From Prolixibacter sp. NT017 (GTDB lineage Bacteria > Bacteroidota > Bacteroidia > Bacteroidales > Prolixibacteraceae): a stretch of 64,000 bases of DNA. Location of the stretch: NCBI RefSeq assembly GCF_009617875.1, contig NZ_BLAV01000001.1:1054001-1118000 (forward strand). Reading direction: 5' to 3'. The translations under genes were made by a program, and so were the position numbers. The notes below the pieces were generated by a model that was given only the letters and a program-made list of their open reading frames with translations, was not told the DNA's origin and did not search any database. Below, one piece after another: positions 35,216-43,121 of this stretch; position 1 is the stretch's first letter; every line of letters starts with the position of its first letter.

Positions 35216-35764
35216 CTATTCCTTACTTTTGGCATCGCTGCCGTGGTCTCTCAACTGGGCATCAAACCATACATGAAGCGCATCGATGACGGCAGCATCT
35301 TTCGAAGCAAATGTGAGCTTTGCGCCGTCCGGCAGTTGCTGATAGTCAACCGTAAACTTGCCTTTTGCTCCCGAAAGTGTTTTGAGTCCCGGCATATGCA
35401 TCCCGTGAAGGGTTTTTGGGTCTTTAAAATTGGCCTTCGAAAACAAGATTCCTTCTTTGTGAAGGTGTTTTCGGATCAGCGAAATTTGCAACGTATCTGC
35501 CGGGTCTTTTGCCTTGATCCGTAAAACGCCGCCGTTGTTGGTTTTGATAAAGTAATGGGTGACTTTATTCATGTCGAACGGCATCACCATATGACTCCGG
35601 GAGTGTATCATTTCCTGTCGCTTCATCAGGGTCGAATCCTTCATTTGCAGGCATGGATGGTGATGGTTATCCCGGGCCAGTAGATTGCCGGAAAGAAACG
35701 GGCTTGCCAAAAACACAATGGCAAGAATGTATTTCAGTTGACCAGGCATTGAAAATCTTTTCAT
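35216..35764 (-). CDS. Exported His/Met-rich conserved protein of unknown function
   Basis: A 182-residue protein preceded by a good ribosome site (TTGAGGAGACGAAT). A signal peptide covers about 1-30 (LKYILAIVFLASPFLSGNLLA), followed by DNHHHPCLQMKD, a possible metal-binding stretch. The remainder (MPFDMNKVTHYFIKTNNGG, DPADTLQISLIRKHLHKE, LHVWFDAQLRDHG) resembles a small conserved family known to me mainly from Proteobacteria and sometimes misnamed aspartate carbamoyltransferase; it has no transcarbamylase motifs. It lies between nspC and a remnant of the nspC tail, so it may have arrived by transfer. Function unknown. Confidence 0.7.
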   Translation of the reverse strand: MKRFSMPGQLKYILAIVFLASPFLSGNLLARDNHHHPCLQMKDSTLMKRQEMIHSRSHMVMPFDMNKVTHYFIKTNNGGVLRIKAKDPADTLQISLIRKHLHKEGILFSKANFKDPKTLHGMHMPGLKTLSGAKGKFTVDYQQLPDGAKLTFASKDAAVIDALHVWFDAQLRDHGSDAKSKE

Positions 35765-36067
35765 ATTCGTCTCCTCAAGATTGTTCTGAATGATAATACT
35801 GAGACATATGGCCCGGAAAAAAGTTGAGTTTCCATTACAACTCTTTTGTTAAAGAAATTTAATCGGTAATGCTTTGGCGGTGGCAAAAAAGGATGTCATC
35901 CCTCGGAGGCATGCCATCATTAGCAACGCGAAACGACGAAACCGGTTTTCGGTTGGTGCGGGAATTTAGCTATTTGGATGAGAAGTAGCGGTTGTAGTAG
36001 GCGTATCTGAAATAGGTGAACGATTGAGCATAATAGCCGTAATAGAATGTGCAATTGTTAGCTCACA
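35765..36067. other. Intergenic region with a palindromic repeat and an nspC tail remnant
   Basis: Contains a degenerate copy of the AAGGATGTCATCCCTC hairpin (35889-35921; a perfect copy is at 53744-53776) and the 66-bp nspC remnant. Nothing else is recognised. Confidence 0.55.
35932..35997 (+). pseudogene. nspC: Decayed fragment of an nspC 3' end
   Basis: About 82% identical over ~70 bases to the last codons of nspC (34597-34663). In frame it reads NDETGFRLVREFSYLDEK, then a TAG where nspC has CAG, then RL and a stop. Most differences are transitions or synonymous, which indicates a former coding sequence. Only this tail remains. Confidence 0.75.
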
Positions 36068-37996
36068 TTATTGATTAAAAAAATCCTTAATTTCAGTTAT
36101 CCAATTCATGACTTCGTAATTGGTTGTTTCAGATTTTACTACGTCAATGTATTTTTTTGCAAAATCATATTTATTATTGTCAGAATCAAAAAATCGTATT
36201 AAGTTTTGATATTCACTTGGTCTTAAGTCTAAAGCATAAAAAGAAACCACCTCTTCTTTGGTATCGTCTTCTTCAACAAATGACAGGAGTTCTTCATAAT
36301 TACTTTTAAACTCTTTTAAAACTTGGTAGAATGCTTTGCCATTTAGAGAATCTTCAATTTCTGTTGGCGGTGCTTTAGGGTTTGAATTAATATTAATAAG
36401 ATGTGTATCTCCTTCCTTGTTGATTAATCGTTTAATGAAAACATTTGATGTATTGTTAGTTTCAAACTGCAGCAAATCTGCATCAGTGTCCATAATAAAA
36501 GCAATTTTGCCTTTTATTTCTCGTCTAAACTCATCAATTGAAACAACTAGGTGTTCATAAATACGTTTTATCTCATTTGCTCCACCAACAGGAATAATTC
36601 TTAGATTGGAGCCATTTATTAAATCAGCGAAATAAAAATCAAAATAAATCTTTTCAGAACTGCCTTCGCAAATAATCCAATTAAAAGGATTGTCATCCAA
36701 TATTGAAGATACAATTGATTGGATGAAATCATTCATGCTTTTCAATCTTATATCGTATGGTAAAACTCCTCGGGATTCTCTTATCTGTTGTTTTACCATT
36801 TCTCGGTAATTCTCAAGACTAATTAAATCAAAGAGATGATTTGAGTTCGGTTTAGTGATTGCAGTAACACTTCCTTTTTCAATTATAGGAAGAAATCCAT
36901 ACCAATGGGTCGTAAATAGAAACTGACGGGTTGAAATCGAGATTTCACTCATTTTTAAGAAATGTTCAAAACAAGCAGACATATGAAGTGAACTTTCTGG
37001 TTCATCAATTCCAATTAATAGATTGTCACTATTCTCCCTGTGATTTTTTATTAAACTGTGGGTAACTTCTATTATAGCTTTTTGTTTCTCGCCACTACTT
37101 AGACTTGATATCTCTAGCCAATGTTCTCCTTCTCTTTTATTAAGTTTTCGAATAGAAAAAAAAGCCTCAATGATCAATCTATAAATGTCATTCTTCCTTA
37201 GATTCTGTTGCCTATCAGTCGGAGTTCTAAAAGAATAATTACCCAGTTCACGAGAAAGATTAGTCAAAAAATCATTTAGGCTTCTATTTATCTCAGATAT
37301 TTGCGTTTGCGGGACCCTCTGTTCAAGGACTTCATTTAAACTTTCGCCCATTAAAGCTTGAATCTCGGTCGTTTCAAGCTTAGTAAAAGTCGTTGGATCT
37401 ATGTCTTTCGGGATATAGATATATTGAAATACGTTTTTTACTTCTTCAATGAGCGGTTTGAGAATATTTAACTGGTCAATATTTAGGCTATTAGTTTCAG
37501 GAGATAAGTCCGGTAATAATGCTAGTGCAGTTTTGTTACAATTAAAAATGCTTAAAGCACAATCATTATTATAATCTACCCCTAAAGGAATAAGGAAATA
37601 GTCATCCGAATTATATTCTCTTGAAAGTAATTCCCTTTGATTGAGAAATGATTTAATATGGACTCGATGAGCGTTATTTACATCATCTTCTGTGATAGTC
37701 CATACGGTGTTACTTAAAGCTTCAAATGCTGGCTTATTACTTGCTCCAATCTTATCTTTTTCAATTAAAAATATTGGAGTAATCAATGGTTTGGTGACAG
37801 ATAACCCACTTCGTTTGGTTACTATGTTGTAATTCCATGGTTTATCATTGAAATAACAATCTAATGCCTCAAGTATCGTACTTTTGCCAATGCCATTATT
37901 GCCGACAAAACCACAAAAATTGTCTTTAGAAGTAATCGGAATATAGTTTATCCCTTGGTATGTTTTTATGTATCTTAAAATGAGTCCTATAATCAT
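36068..37996 (-). CDS. OLD-like ATP-dependent nuclease (AAA ATPase plus TOPRIM)
   Basis: A 642-residue protein. The N-terminal SMC/ABC-like ATPase shows Walker A GNNGIGKSTILEALD (about 33-47), the signature-like SSLSSGEKQK (about 297), Walker B with GIDEPESSLHM (about 327) and a following TTHW His. The C-terminal TOPRIM domain carries ICEGSSEKIYF and IMDTDAD, the acidic metal-binding residues. This is the OLD family of DNA nucleases, several of which act in phage defence (for example GajA and P2 OLD). The gene is clearly more AT-rich than its neighbours and stands alone with no GajB-like helicase beside it, so it is likely acquired. The target is unknown. Confidence 0.82.
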   Translation of the reverse strand: MIIGLILRYIKTYQGINYIPITSKDNFCGFVGNNGIGKSTILEALDCYFNDKPWNYNIVTKRSGLSVTKPLITPIFLIEKDKIGASNKPAFEALSNTVWTITEDDVNNAHRVHIKSFLNQRELLSREYNSDDYFLIPLGVDYNNDCALSIFNCNKTALALLPDLSPETNSLNIDQLNILKPLIEEVKNVFQYIYIPKDIDPTTFTKLETTEIQALMGESLNEVLEQRVPQTQISEINRSLNDFLTNLSRELGNYSFRTPTDRQQNLRKNDIYRLIIEAFFSIRKLNKREGEHWLEISSLSSGEKQKAIIEVTHSLIKNHRENSDNLLIGIDEPESSLHMSACFEHFLKMSEISISTRQFLFTTHWYGFLPIIEKGSVTAITKPNSNHLFDLISLENYREMVKQQIRESRGVLPYDIRLKSMNDFIQSIVSSILDDNPFNWIICEGSSEKIYFDFYFADLINGSNLRIIPVGGANEIKRIYEHLVVSIDEFRREIKGKIAFIMDTDADLLQFETNNTSNVFIKRLINKEGDTHLININSNPKAPPTEIEDSLNGKAFYQVLKEFKSNYEELLSFVEEDDTKEEVVSFYALDLRPSEYQNLIRFFDSDNNKYDFAKKYIDVVKSETTNYEVMNWITEIKDFFNQ

Positions 37997-38366
37997 GTGA
38001 TCGAATTTTTAATTAGTGTTGTTTTGAACTTTTGGCAGTAGTATTTTTAATATAAGCTAACGTAATTACAATTTTGTGTGTTTTTTCTTTTGGGGGCAAG
38101 AAGAGGCGCGATTTATACTCCAAATAGGATTGGAAAGAGCACCATTAAAAATCATGATATAAATATATCTCACGTTTGGTCAGGCTTTTGTTTTATGATT
38201 TTGTATGCCATTATTTTCTCACGTTTAGGAAGCTCAAATTAGCATTTTTTATCATAAAACAAACGCAAGGCACGGAGGATTTATTGCTAGCGAGGTTGAG
38301 GAGAGCCAACAGGGCGGCCCAAAGTTACACCAGTGAGAGTAGTTTCCGATCAATTTTCTCAGCCAT
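37997..38366. other. AT-rich intergenic region with a 13-bp inverted repeat
   Basis: A perfect inverted repeat (TTTGTTTTATGAT at 38187-38199 with ATCATAAAACAAA at 38251-38263) and two direct copies of TCTCACGTTT (38168-38177 and 38217-38226) occur upstream of the OLD-like gene. No gene was recognised. Confidence 0.5.
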
Positions 38367-38903
38367 TCAAAACCGATATCCAAACTTAACCGACATTTCC
38401 GGGTCGAGGAGTGGCGGGTCATAGGTTTTATTATCAACCGGAATATGGCGGTCGCCTCCCACGCGGAGACTCAATCCGGCCCACGGACTGAGATAAAACC
38501 GCTGCGAAAGATTGAAGATATACCCCATGCTTCCGTTCAAAAGATAAGTTTGATACGATGCCGTTTCGAGCCGTTGGTTGGTTTGAATCTTTCCATCCCA
38601 CAAAACAAGGCCGCCACCCAGCCAAAAACCGGTCTGTTCTTTTTTCAGAAAATAATCTTCCAGCAAGGCATACGAACGGATGGTATTGTTCGTAAATCCA
38701 TCCCGCACGATAAAGTCGGGCATATGCACTTTGGCAAAAAGCGCCCGGGTGCGCAAGTGTCCTTTCCCTGCCCAGGCGGCACCAAAGTACCCTCCGGTCA
38801 AATAAGGCAGCACATCCAGTTCAACGCCAGCTTTCACCCGTTCCTGTGCCCGGGCCGCATGAATGGAAAAAAAGGGCAGGAGAAGACACAAACATATCTT
38901 CAT
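38367..38903 (-). CDS. Exported beta-rich protein, probable small outer-membrane barrel
   Basis: The ATG at 38903 gives MKICLCLLLPFFSIHAARAQ, a signal peptide, and a product of 178 residues; longer frames up to 39098 only add basic sequence without a signal. The mature part alternates polar and aromatic residues (ELDVLPYLTGGYFGAAW, GFWLGGGLVLWDGKI, FYLSPWAGLSLRVGG) and ends VKFGYRF with terminal Phe, as in outer-membrane beta barrels. I do not recognise a specific family. Neighbours give no clue. Confidence 0.6.
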   Translation of the reverse strand: MKICLCLLLPFFSIHAARAQERVKAGVELDVLPYLTGGYFGAAWAGKGHLRTRALFAKVHMPDFIVRDGFTNNTIRSYALLEDYFLKKEQTGFWLGGGLVLWDGKIQTNQRLETASYQTYLLNGSMGYIFNLSQRFYLSPWAGLSLRVGGDRHIPVDNKTYDPPLLDPEMSVKFGYRF

Positions 38904-39444
38904 CGTCGTTCGGTGGGAGGCTCTCATCTTGCTCAGAGTTTTCATATGTCCTGCTTCGCGGTTTCGTTTCCACCGTTGAAAGTAGCGTTTTTTATTAAAA
39001 GGCAAAAGGACGGACAAACTACATCTCCATTGCGTTCGAAACAACCCAACCTTTTCAATCGGAACCATCGCACGACCGCTTTCCCTCCTATATTCCATAT
39101 CCCCGGGTTGACACCCGGGGCTACCAATATGTCATCCCTACGGGATTAAATAGATATTGCGCACAATGCAGGATAAAAACGATTTTATCGGAAGGTGCGT
39201 GGGCCAGTCAAAGTAGGCCGGGCCGGCGACAGCGGGAATGATTTTGTGCGGGGATTAGAGGATGTGGGCTCGCAAAGACAAAATCGTGACGCGGGTTGAA
39301 GGATCACTTTGACTTGACTTTTTGGTCCTTTTGTGGCAAGACAAAAGGACAGACAAACGATGTTTATAAAAGAATGAGTTCTGATATGTGCAATGCATCA
39401 ACGTTTCTGTTATCGGTGCCCTGCGACCATCAGGTTAAAGCCAG
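38904..39444. other. Intergenic region with two hairpins
   Basis: Contains CCCCGGGT-TGAC-ACCCCGGG (39101-39120) and GTCCTTTTGT-GGCAAG-ACAAAAGGAC (39325-39350), both perfect palindromes of the short intergenic repeat kind. The second could end transcription, but neither is followed by a long T run. No gene is supported. Confidence 0.5.
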
Positions 39445-39792
39445 TTACAGGCTAATCACTTTGTCGGCGACCTTTTGCAACTGAACGATGTCCATCATGG
39501 TACCGGCGATTCCCGCTTCCATTTTGTCGATCAGATCGAAATGCCGCAGGCAGGTTTTGCAGGCCAGCAGTTTCACGCCTTTTTGCTCCAGCTCCTTCAG
39601 GATGTCAATCACCGGCGAACCTTCACAAATTAGTTTGACGCCGCCGTTATAGAGGGCAACGAAACGGGGCGGTTCCGCCTCTTCGTTCATCAGGTTCAGA
39701 TAGTTGGTTACCAGTTGCAGTCCCAGCGCTTCGTCGCCGGTGCCCATGCCATATTGCGATAGCAGGAGGAGTGTGTTTTTAAGGCTTTCCAT
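39445..39792 (-). CDS. DsrE-family protein, YedF C-terminal-like
   Basis: A 115-residue DsrE/F-fold protein (PF02635-like). It has FVALYNGGVKLICEGSPV and KGVKLLACKTCLRHFDL, the pattern of the C-terminal domain of the selenium-associated YedF proteins, with a CxxC where sulfurtransferases keep their Cys. The N-terminal TusA-like domain of full YedF is absent. It may carry persulfide or act in a redox relay. No selenium or sulfur-relay genes are adjacent. Confidence 0.78.
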   Translation of the reverse strand: MESLKNTLLLLSQYGMGTGDEALGLQLVTNYLNLMNEEAEPPRFVALYNGGVKLICEGSPVIDILKELEQKGVKLLACKTCLRHFDLIDKMEAGIAGTMMDIVQLQKVADKVISL

Positions 39793-39984
39793 GAAGGCCG
39801 AATTTAATCAAAAAAGGCCAAAATGTTCCGGACATCAACTGCCCGCTACACAGCGAACGGTCCCCACCGGTTAGCCAAATCCCTGTCAGTGGTCTTGTAC
39901 CCTGACAGTGGTTGGTTCATCAAGCCTTCGCACAGTTCATTGAATAGACCCGAATAGACCCGAATAGACCCGCAGCAGTGGCTA

Positions 39985-40194
39985 AAACATGTTAAGCATG
40001 CATACTTTCCCAAACGGGGCACCCTGAAATATGTTGAGGATACATATTTTTCTCCGGAGCGATGTCGGAAATATGTTGAGCATGCATACTTTTTTAAACG
40101 GCGCACCCTAAAACATGTTCCGGGTACATACTTTTTGGTGCGGGGCACCCTGAAATATGTTCGGGGGACATACTTTTTCTTACGACATACATGC
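39985..40194. repeat. Tandem repeat array, 5 units of exactly 42 bp
   Basis: Units start at 39985, 40027, 40069, 40111 and 40153 with AAA(C/T)ATGTT, followed by a variable centre, (G/A)(T/C)ACATACTTTTT and mostly a GGGGCACCCT-like end. Units differ at several positions, so the array is old. On the minus strand the period encodes a 14-residue repeat of the type KKYVPGTCFRVRRL. Confidence 0.85.
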
Positions 40195-40205
40195 CTTTAC
40201 CGGCT

Positions 40206-40264
40206 GTTGTGCATACCGCTACGTCCACGGGCACATCACCAGACTGCGCAGACAGGTGGTGCAG
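40206..40264 (-). pseudogene. Degraded duplicate of the small Fe-S gene tail; left direct repeat of the AbiE segment
   Basis: A 59-bp direct repeat of 42039-42097 with five mismatches. Translated on the minus strand it reads CTTCLRSLVMCPWT, then TAG where the resident gene has CAA, then RYAQ. The cysteine-rich tail of the gene at 42019 was therefore copied and then inactivated. The two copies flank the AbiE genes. Confidence 0.8.
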
Positions 40265-40317
40265 TGATACTGGCTTAATGGTTGTGTGAAAACTTTGTCA
40301 TGTACCGGTGGGTTCAA

Positions 40318-41109
40318 TTAAATGCGTGCTATTAATTCTGATTTTAACCATTTAAAAGCTTCACTTTGATTGTACGTAACTCCAGGCCGCAAAAGGCCTT
40401 CCATGTCACCTGTAAACACCGCACTATTTTCTTTTTCTTCGATATTCAATAAAAACTCCTTCCTGCTCGGCGGCTTTTTGCCAGTTGCAAACGACGTGTA
40501 TTCCTTAAAGCAAGTGATGATTTCCTCGTTGTTCAGGTCGACATTTCGCCTTGAATAATCCAGATCAAATAAGTCACGGCCTTTGCTTCGCTGGTACAAT
40601 GCACGCAACTTGGTTCCCAGTAATTCATTGATTGAATAGGTTCGTATCCTGGCCTTACCCGAGAACCATTCACTTTCTACTTCAAAGGGAAAATCGCTCC
40701 ATCCTAATATATTTAAATGCTCCTTGCAGTTGATTTCTAACTTTAACCGCATCCTTATTTCTTCATATTCCGATGTAAAACGGTATAAAGCCCTTGCTCC
40801 ATGTCCCCGCACCTGTGTGTTTCTCGGCTCGTCAAAAAACGTAATCACTTTATTGAGCCGTTCCATTATTGGTTTTACCGGGCCTGGTTTGATTTGAACC
40901 AGGTCAATGTCTTCAGAATATCTTGGTGCAGGATGATGGTAAAACTTGTGCAAAGCAGTTCCTCCTCTGAACGCCAGATTATCGTGTAAGAAATCGTCCG
41001 AGAATATTTCCACTAACGTTCGGGAAATAATCAAATCCTGTTCGACCTGCGAAAATTCAGTCCATGGTGCCTGTTCCTGCCATTGGGCTATATAGGGCTT
41101 GGGTATCAT
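40318..41109 (-). CDS. abiEii: AbiEii-type nucleotidyltransferase toxin
   Basis: The ATG at 41109 overlaps the antitoxin stop in an ATGA (41106-41109), so it is preferred to the start at 41148; the product has 263 residues. The nucleotidyltransferase core (PF08843) shows FRGGTALHKFYH followed by RYSEDIDLVQI, the GG(S/T) and DxD active-site motifs, and later the Lys-Asp block KGRDLFDLDY. In characterised AbiE systems this enzyme inactivates tRNA or blocks growth and is restrained by AbiEi, giving a type IV toxin-antitoxin unit that can abort phage infection. Confidence 0.9.
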   Translation of the reverse strand: MIPKPYIAQWQEQAPWTEFSQVEQDLIISRTLVEIFSDDFLHDNLAFRGGTALHKFYHHPAPRYSEDIDLVQIKPGPVKPIMERLNKVITFFDEPRNTQVRGHGARALYRFTSEYEEIRMRLKLEINCKEHLNILGWSDFPFEVESEWFSGKARIRTYSINELLGTKLRALYQRSKGRDLFDLDYSRRNVDLNNEEIITCFKEYTSFATGKKPPSRKEFLLNIEEKENSAVFTGDMEGLLRPGVTYNQSEAFKWLKSELIARI

Positions 41110-41897
41110 AAATCGCTTTCCAATTTCACATTGACGTCTACTTTCCACTTATTATACACGGCACCCGGCTTTTTTTTTGACCCGGGAATTAACAATACCG
41201 GGAAAAAGTTCTTTTGTTTTAAGTGATTAAATATCAATTCCTGATAGTTCTCATACATTTCGAGCTCCTCAAGGAGGAACCCCAATCTTTGCAATGTACT
41301 TTTGTTTGGATACCAGCTTAAAAGTTCCGCTACATCATCTTGGGTTAATTCCTCTGTCAGCTCCTCAATGGTGGCAAGCATCCTGTTGATTCCGCCTAAT
41401 TTTGTTTGGTGATGTATTAAATCGACAATGGTCCGGGCCGGACTTGAAATCCGATAAATTCCTGCATCTGATTTCTTTATTTGAATATTCTTGTCAGACC
41501 AATTACTTGTCGTAAAAAAACGGATATCAATATTATTTTTTGATATATCGTTCAATTTTGGTTTTTCAGTCATCAGGTAATCCCGTTGAATTTGTTGATG
41601 ACTGGCACCGTGAAACCTGGCTGCTGAGAATAAACCTACATAGTAATTTCTTTTCAGGTAGTTAAAAAGCTTATCGCAATAGAGCTGAATGGGGAGTTTC
41701 TTGGCTGAAGAATATCTCGGAGTTATGATTAGATAAAATCCTTTTCGGAGATTGACGATTTCTCCTTTTTCCGTTAAACGTTCGAGCTCTTTTTTTAGAG
41801 GAATTTCTGTTTTTCCGATAACCCGGCGAATCTCCTCCAATGAAAAAGAGTATACTTCCTCTGATAAAAGTTTCTTTATGTAGGTTGCAATTGTCAA
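41106..41897 (-). CDS. abiEi: AbiEi-type antitoxin / transcriptional repressor
   Basis: A 263-residue protein. The N-terminal winged-helix region (EEVYSFSLEEIRRVIG, PLKKELERLTEKGEIVNLRKGFYLI) fits the AbiEi antitoxin domain, which binds its own promoter; the C-terminal domain contains YVGLFSAARFHGASHQ and ISSPARTIVDLIHH, typical of the AbiEi_C family. It lies directly upstream of the toxin with a 4-base overlap. Both genes are AT-rich compared with the flanks and are bounded by 59-bp direct repeats, which suggests acquisition as a unit. Confidence 0.88.
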   Translation of the reverse strand: MTIATYIKKLLSEEVYSFSLEEIRRVIGKTEIPLKKELERLTEKGEIVNLRKGFYLIITPRYSSAKKLPIQLYCDKLFNYLKRNYYVGLFSAARFHGASHQQIQRDYLMTEKPKLNDISKNNIDIRFFTTSNWSDKNIQIKKSDAGIYRISSPARTIVDLIHHQTKLGGINRMLATIEELTEELTQDDVAELLSWYPNKSTLQRLGFLLEELEMYENYQELIFNHLKQKNFFPVLLIPGSKKKPGAVYNKWKVDVNVKLESDL

Positions 41898-42018
41898 TTT
41901 TAGTAAAATTTAGAGAAAAGTACCTTTTTTAGGTGATATTCTCAAATTATTACTAAGATTTGTTTGTTTAAATGGGAAGAAAACATTTGTTTGAAATTTT
42001 AAGAAGTTCATTTGTCTC

Positions 42019-42201
42019 TTAACGAAACTTGGTGAGTTGTTGTGCATACCGTTGCGTCCACGGGCACATCACCAGACAGCGCAGGCAAGTGGTGCAGAGT
42101 GCAATGTTTTGTTCTTCCGGTAAGTTCGAAACATCGACAAATTGCACGAAATCGATGCCCTGATGGTATAGCTGATGAGTCAGTTCGGACTGAATGGACA
42201 T
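42019..42201 (-). CDS. Small Fe-S protein, possibly an internally deleted gene
   Basis: The ATG at 42201 gives 60 residues; the longer frame starts with TTG. The first 30 (ELTHQLYHQGIDFVQFVDVS) look like the N-terminus of larger 4Fe-4S proteins of the epoxyqueuosine-reductase-like type, while the tail has CTTCLRCLVMCPWT, a CxxCxxxxxC cluster motif normally found near the end of such proteins. The join suggests that the middle was lost. Whether it is functional is unclear. A near -7 box (TATCTTTA) precedes it. Part of its tail is duplicated at 40206-40264. Confidence 0.55.
   Translation of the reverse strand: MSIQSELTHQLYHQGIDFVQFVDVSNLPEEQNIALCTTCLRCLVMCPWTQRYAQQLTKFR
42039..42097. repeat. 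59-bp direct repeat, right copy
   Basis: Matches 40206-40264 at 54 of 59 positions in the same orientation and lies within the small Fe-S gene. The two copies are 1.8 kb apart with the AbiE pair between them. Confidence 0.85.
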
Positions 42202-42479
42202 GTTGGTTGGTTTCGTTATTTCAGGATAAAGATACAAGAAGATACCGGTGTTTGACTGCTGAGGCTGAAAGCACCGGTAGTCAATTTAAACGCTGTTCGG
42301 CCTTTCATCTTTTGCCTTGTGAAAAACTTAGTGCTCTTAGTGGTAAAAGAATTAACCACGAGGAACACAAAGAAAACCCAAAGGACACTATTCGCCTGCA
42401 CATTTAATGGAACACAGCGTGATTTTGGTGGTCGATTGAAACCGGAATTCAGATGCCGAGCTCCTTTATCCGATTTTTC

Positions 42480-42487
42480 TATATTTG
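42480..42487 (+). promoter_or_regulatory. -7 promoter box (TATATTTG) for the cupin-monooxygenase operon
   Basis: Exact TAnnTTTG match, ending 18 bases before the ATG at 42506. It rules out the TTG start at 42485, which lies within the box. Confidence 0.5.
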
Positions 42488-42505
42488 CACAACAAGCCTG
42501 AATGG

Positions 42506-43069
42506 ATGACACGAAAAATGGAGAACCCGGTCACGGGTGTGAAGGTTGAAATATTGGTCAGTACGGCGGAAAGCAACGGCGAGCTGTTTAAAATCCGCAG
42601 TACCATGAAAGCGCGGCAAATGAACCGGGCGCCGTATCATTACCACGGCCATTTTAGTGAGCATTTTCGTGTGGTGGAAGGGCAACTCAACCTGATTGTC
42701 GGCAAGAACAAAGAGCAATTAACGCTAGCGTCCGGCGAATCTTACCTGGTGAAACCCGAATGTCCGCATACCTTCTGGAATGAATCGTCCGAACCAGTGA
42801 CGTACACCGTGGAAGTAACGCCGGCCAAACAATTCGAAGAAGCATTACGGCTTAATCATGCCTTGGCGGCTGCCGGGAAAGCATCCCCGAAAGGAACGCC
42901 TTCCAATATTTTTCACATGGCGATACTGGCGCAGTTGGGTGATACGTGGTTATACGGAATTCCTATCTGGTTGCAAAAAGCGGTGTTTTTTGTCGTGGCC
43001 GGAATAGCCAAAGGGTTGGGGATGGATAAGAAACTTCAGGAACTATTGCCGGGTGACGGAGATAAATAA
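42506..43069 (+). CDS. Cupin-domain protein with hydrophobic C-terminal segment
   Basis: About 187 residues from the ATG at 42506; a second ATG at 42518 (MENPVTGVKVEIL) is also possible. Residues about 40-105 form a single cupin barrel: APYHYHGHFSEHFRVVEGQL supplies the HxHx(n)E metal ligands and SGESYLVKPECPHTFWN the last His. The C-terminal 50 residues contain WLQKAVFFVVAGIAKGLGM, a likely membrane-associated helix. The substrate is unknown. The flavin monooxygenase gene follows after 52 bases, so the two may share a pathway. Confidence 0.78.
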   Translation: MTRKMENPVTGVKVEILVSTAESNGELFKIRSTMKARQMNRAPYHYHGHFSEHFRVVEGQLNLIVGKNKEQLTLASGESYLVKPECPHTFWNESSEPVTYTVEVTPAKQFEEALRLNHALAAAGKASPKGTPSNIFHMAILAQLGDTWLYGIPIWLQKAVFFVVAGIAKGLGMDKKLQELLPGDGDK

Positions 43070-43121
43070 ACACGGTGTTGATACGCCGATTACAGAAACG
43101 AATTAGTGAAAAGATAAACAC

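Larger units (their letters stand above)
39793..40317. other. Repeat-filled region downstream of the AbiE pair
   Basis: Holds three GAATAGACCC units (39942-39971), five 42-bp tandem repeats (39985-40194) and the degraded tail copy of the small Fe-S gene (40206-40264). An open frame on the minus strand (39846-40148, GTG start) exists only because the repeat period is a multiple of three. Confidence 0.65.

Noticed and set aside
39846-40148. A 100-residue minus-strand frame with 14-residue repeats
   Set aside because: It exists because the DNA repeat is 42 bp long, starts with GTG and runs out into non-repeated sequence. It is kept as a repeat, not a gene, although coding is not excluded.
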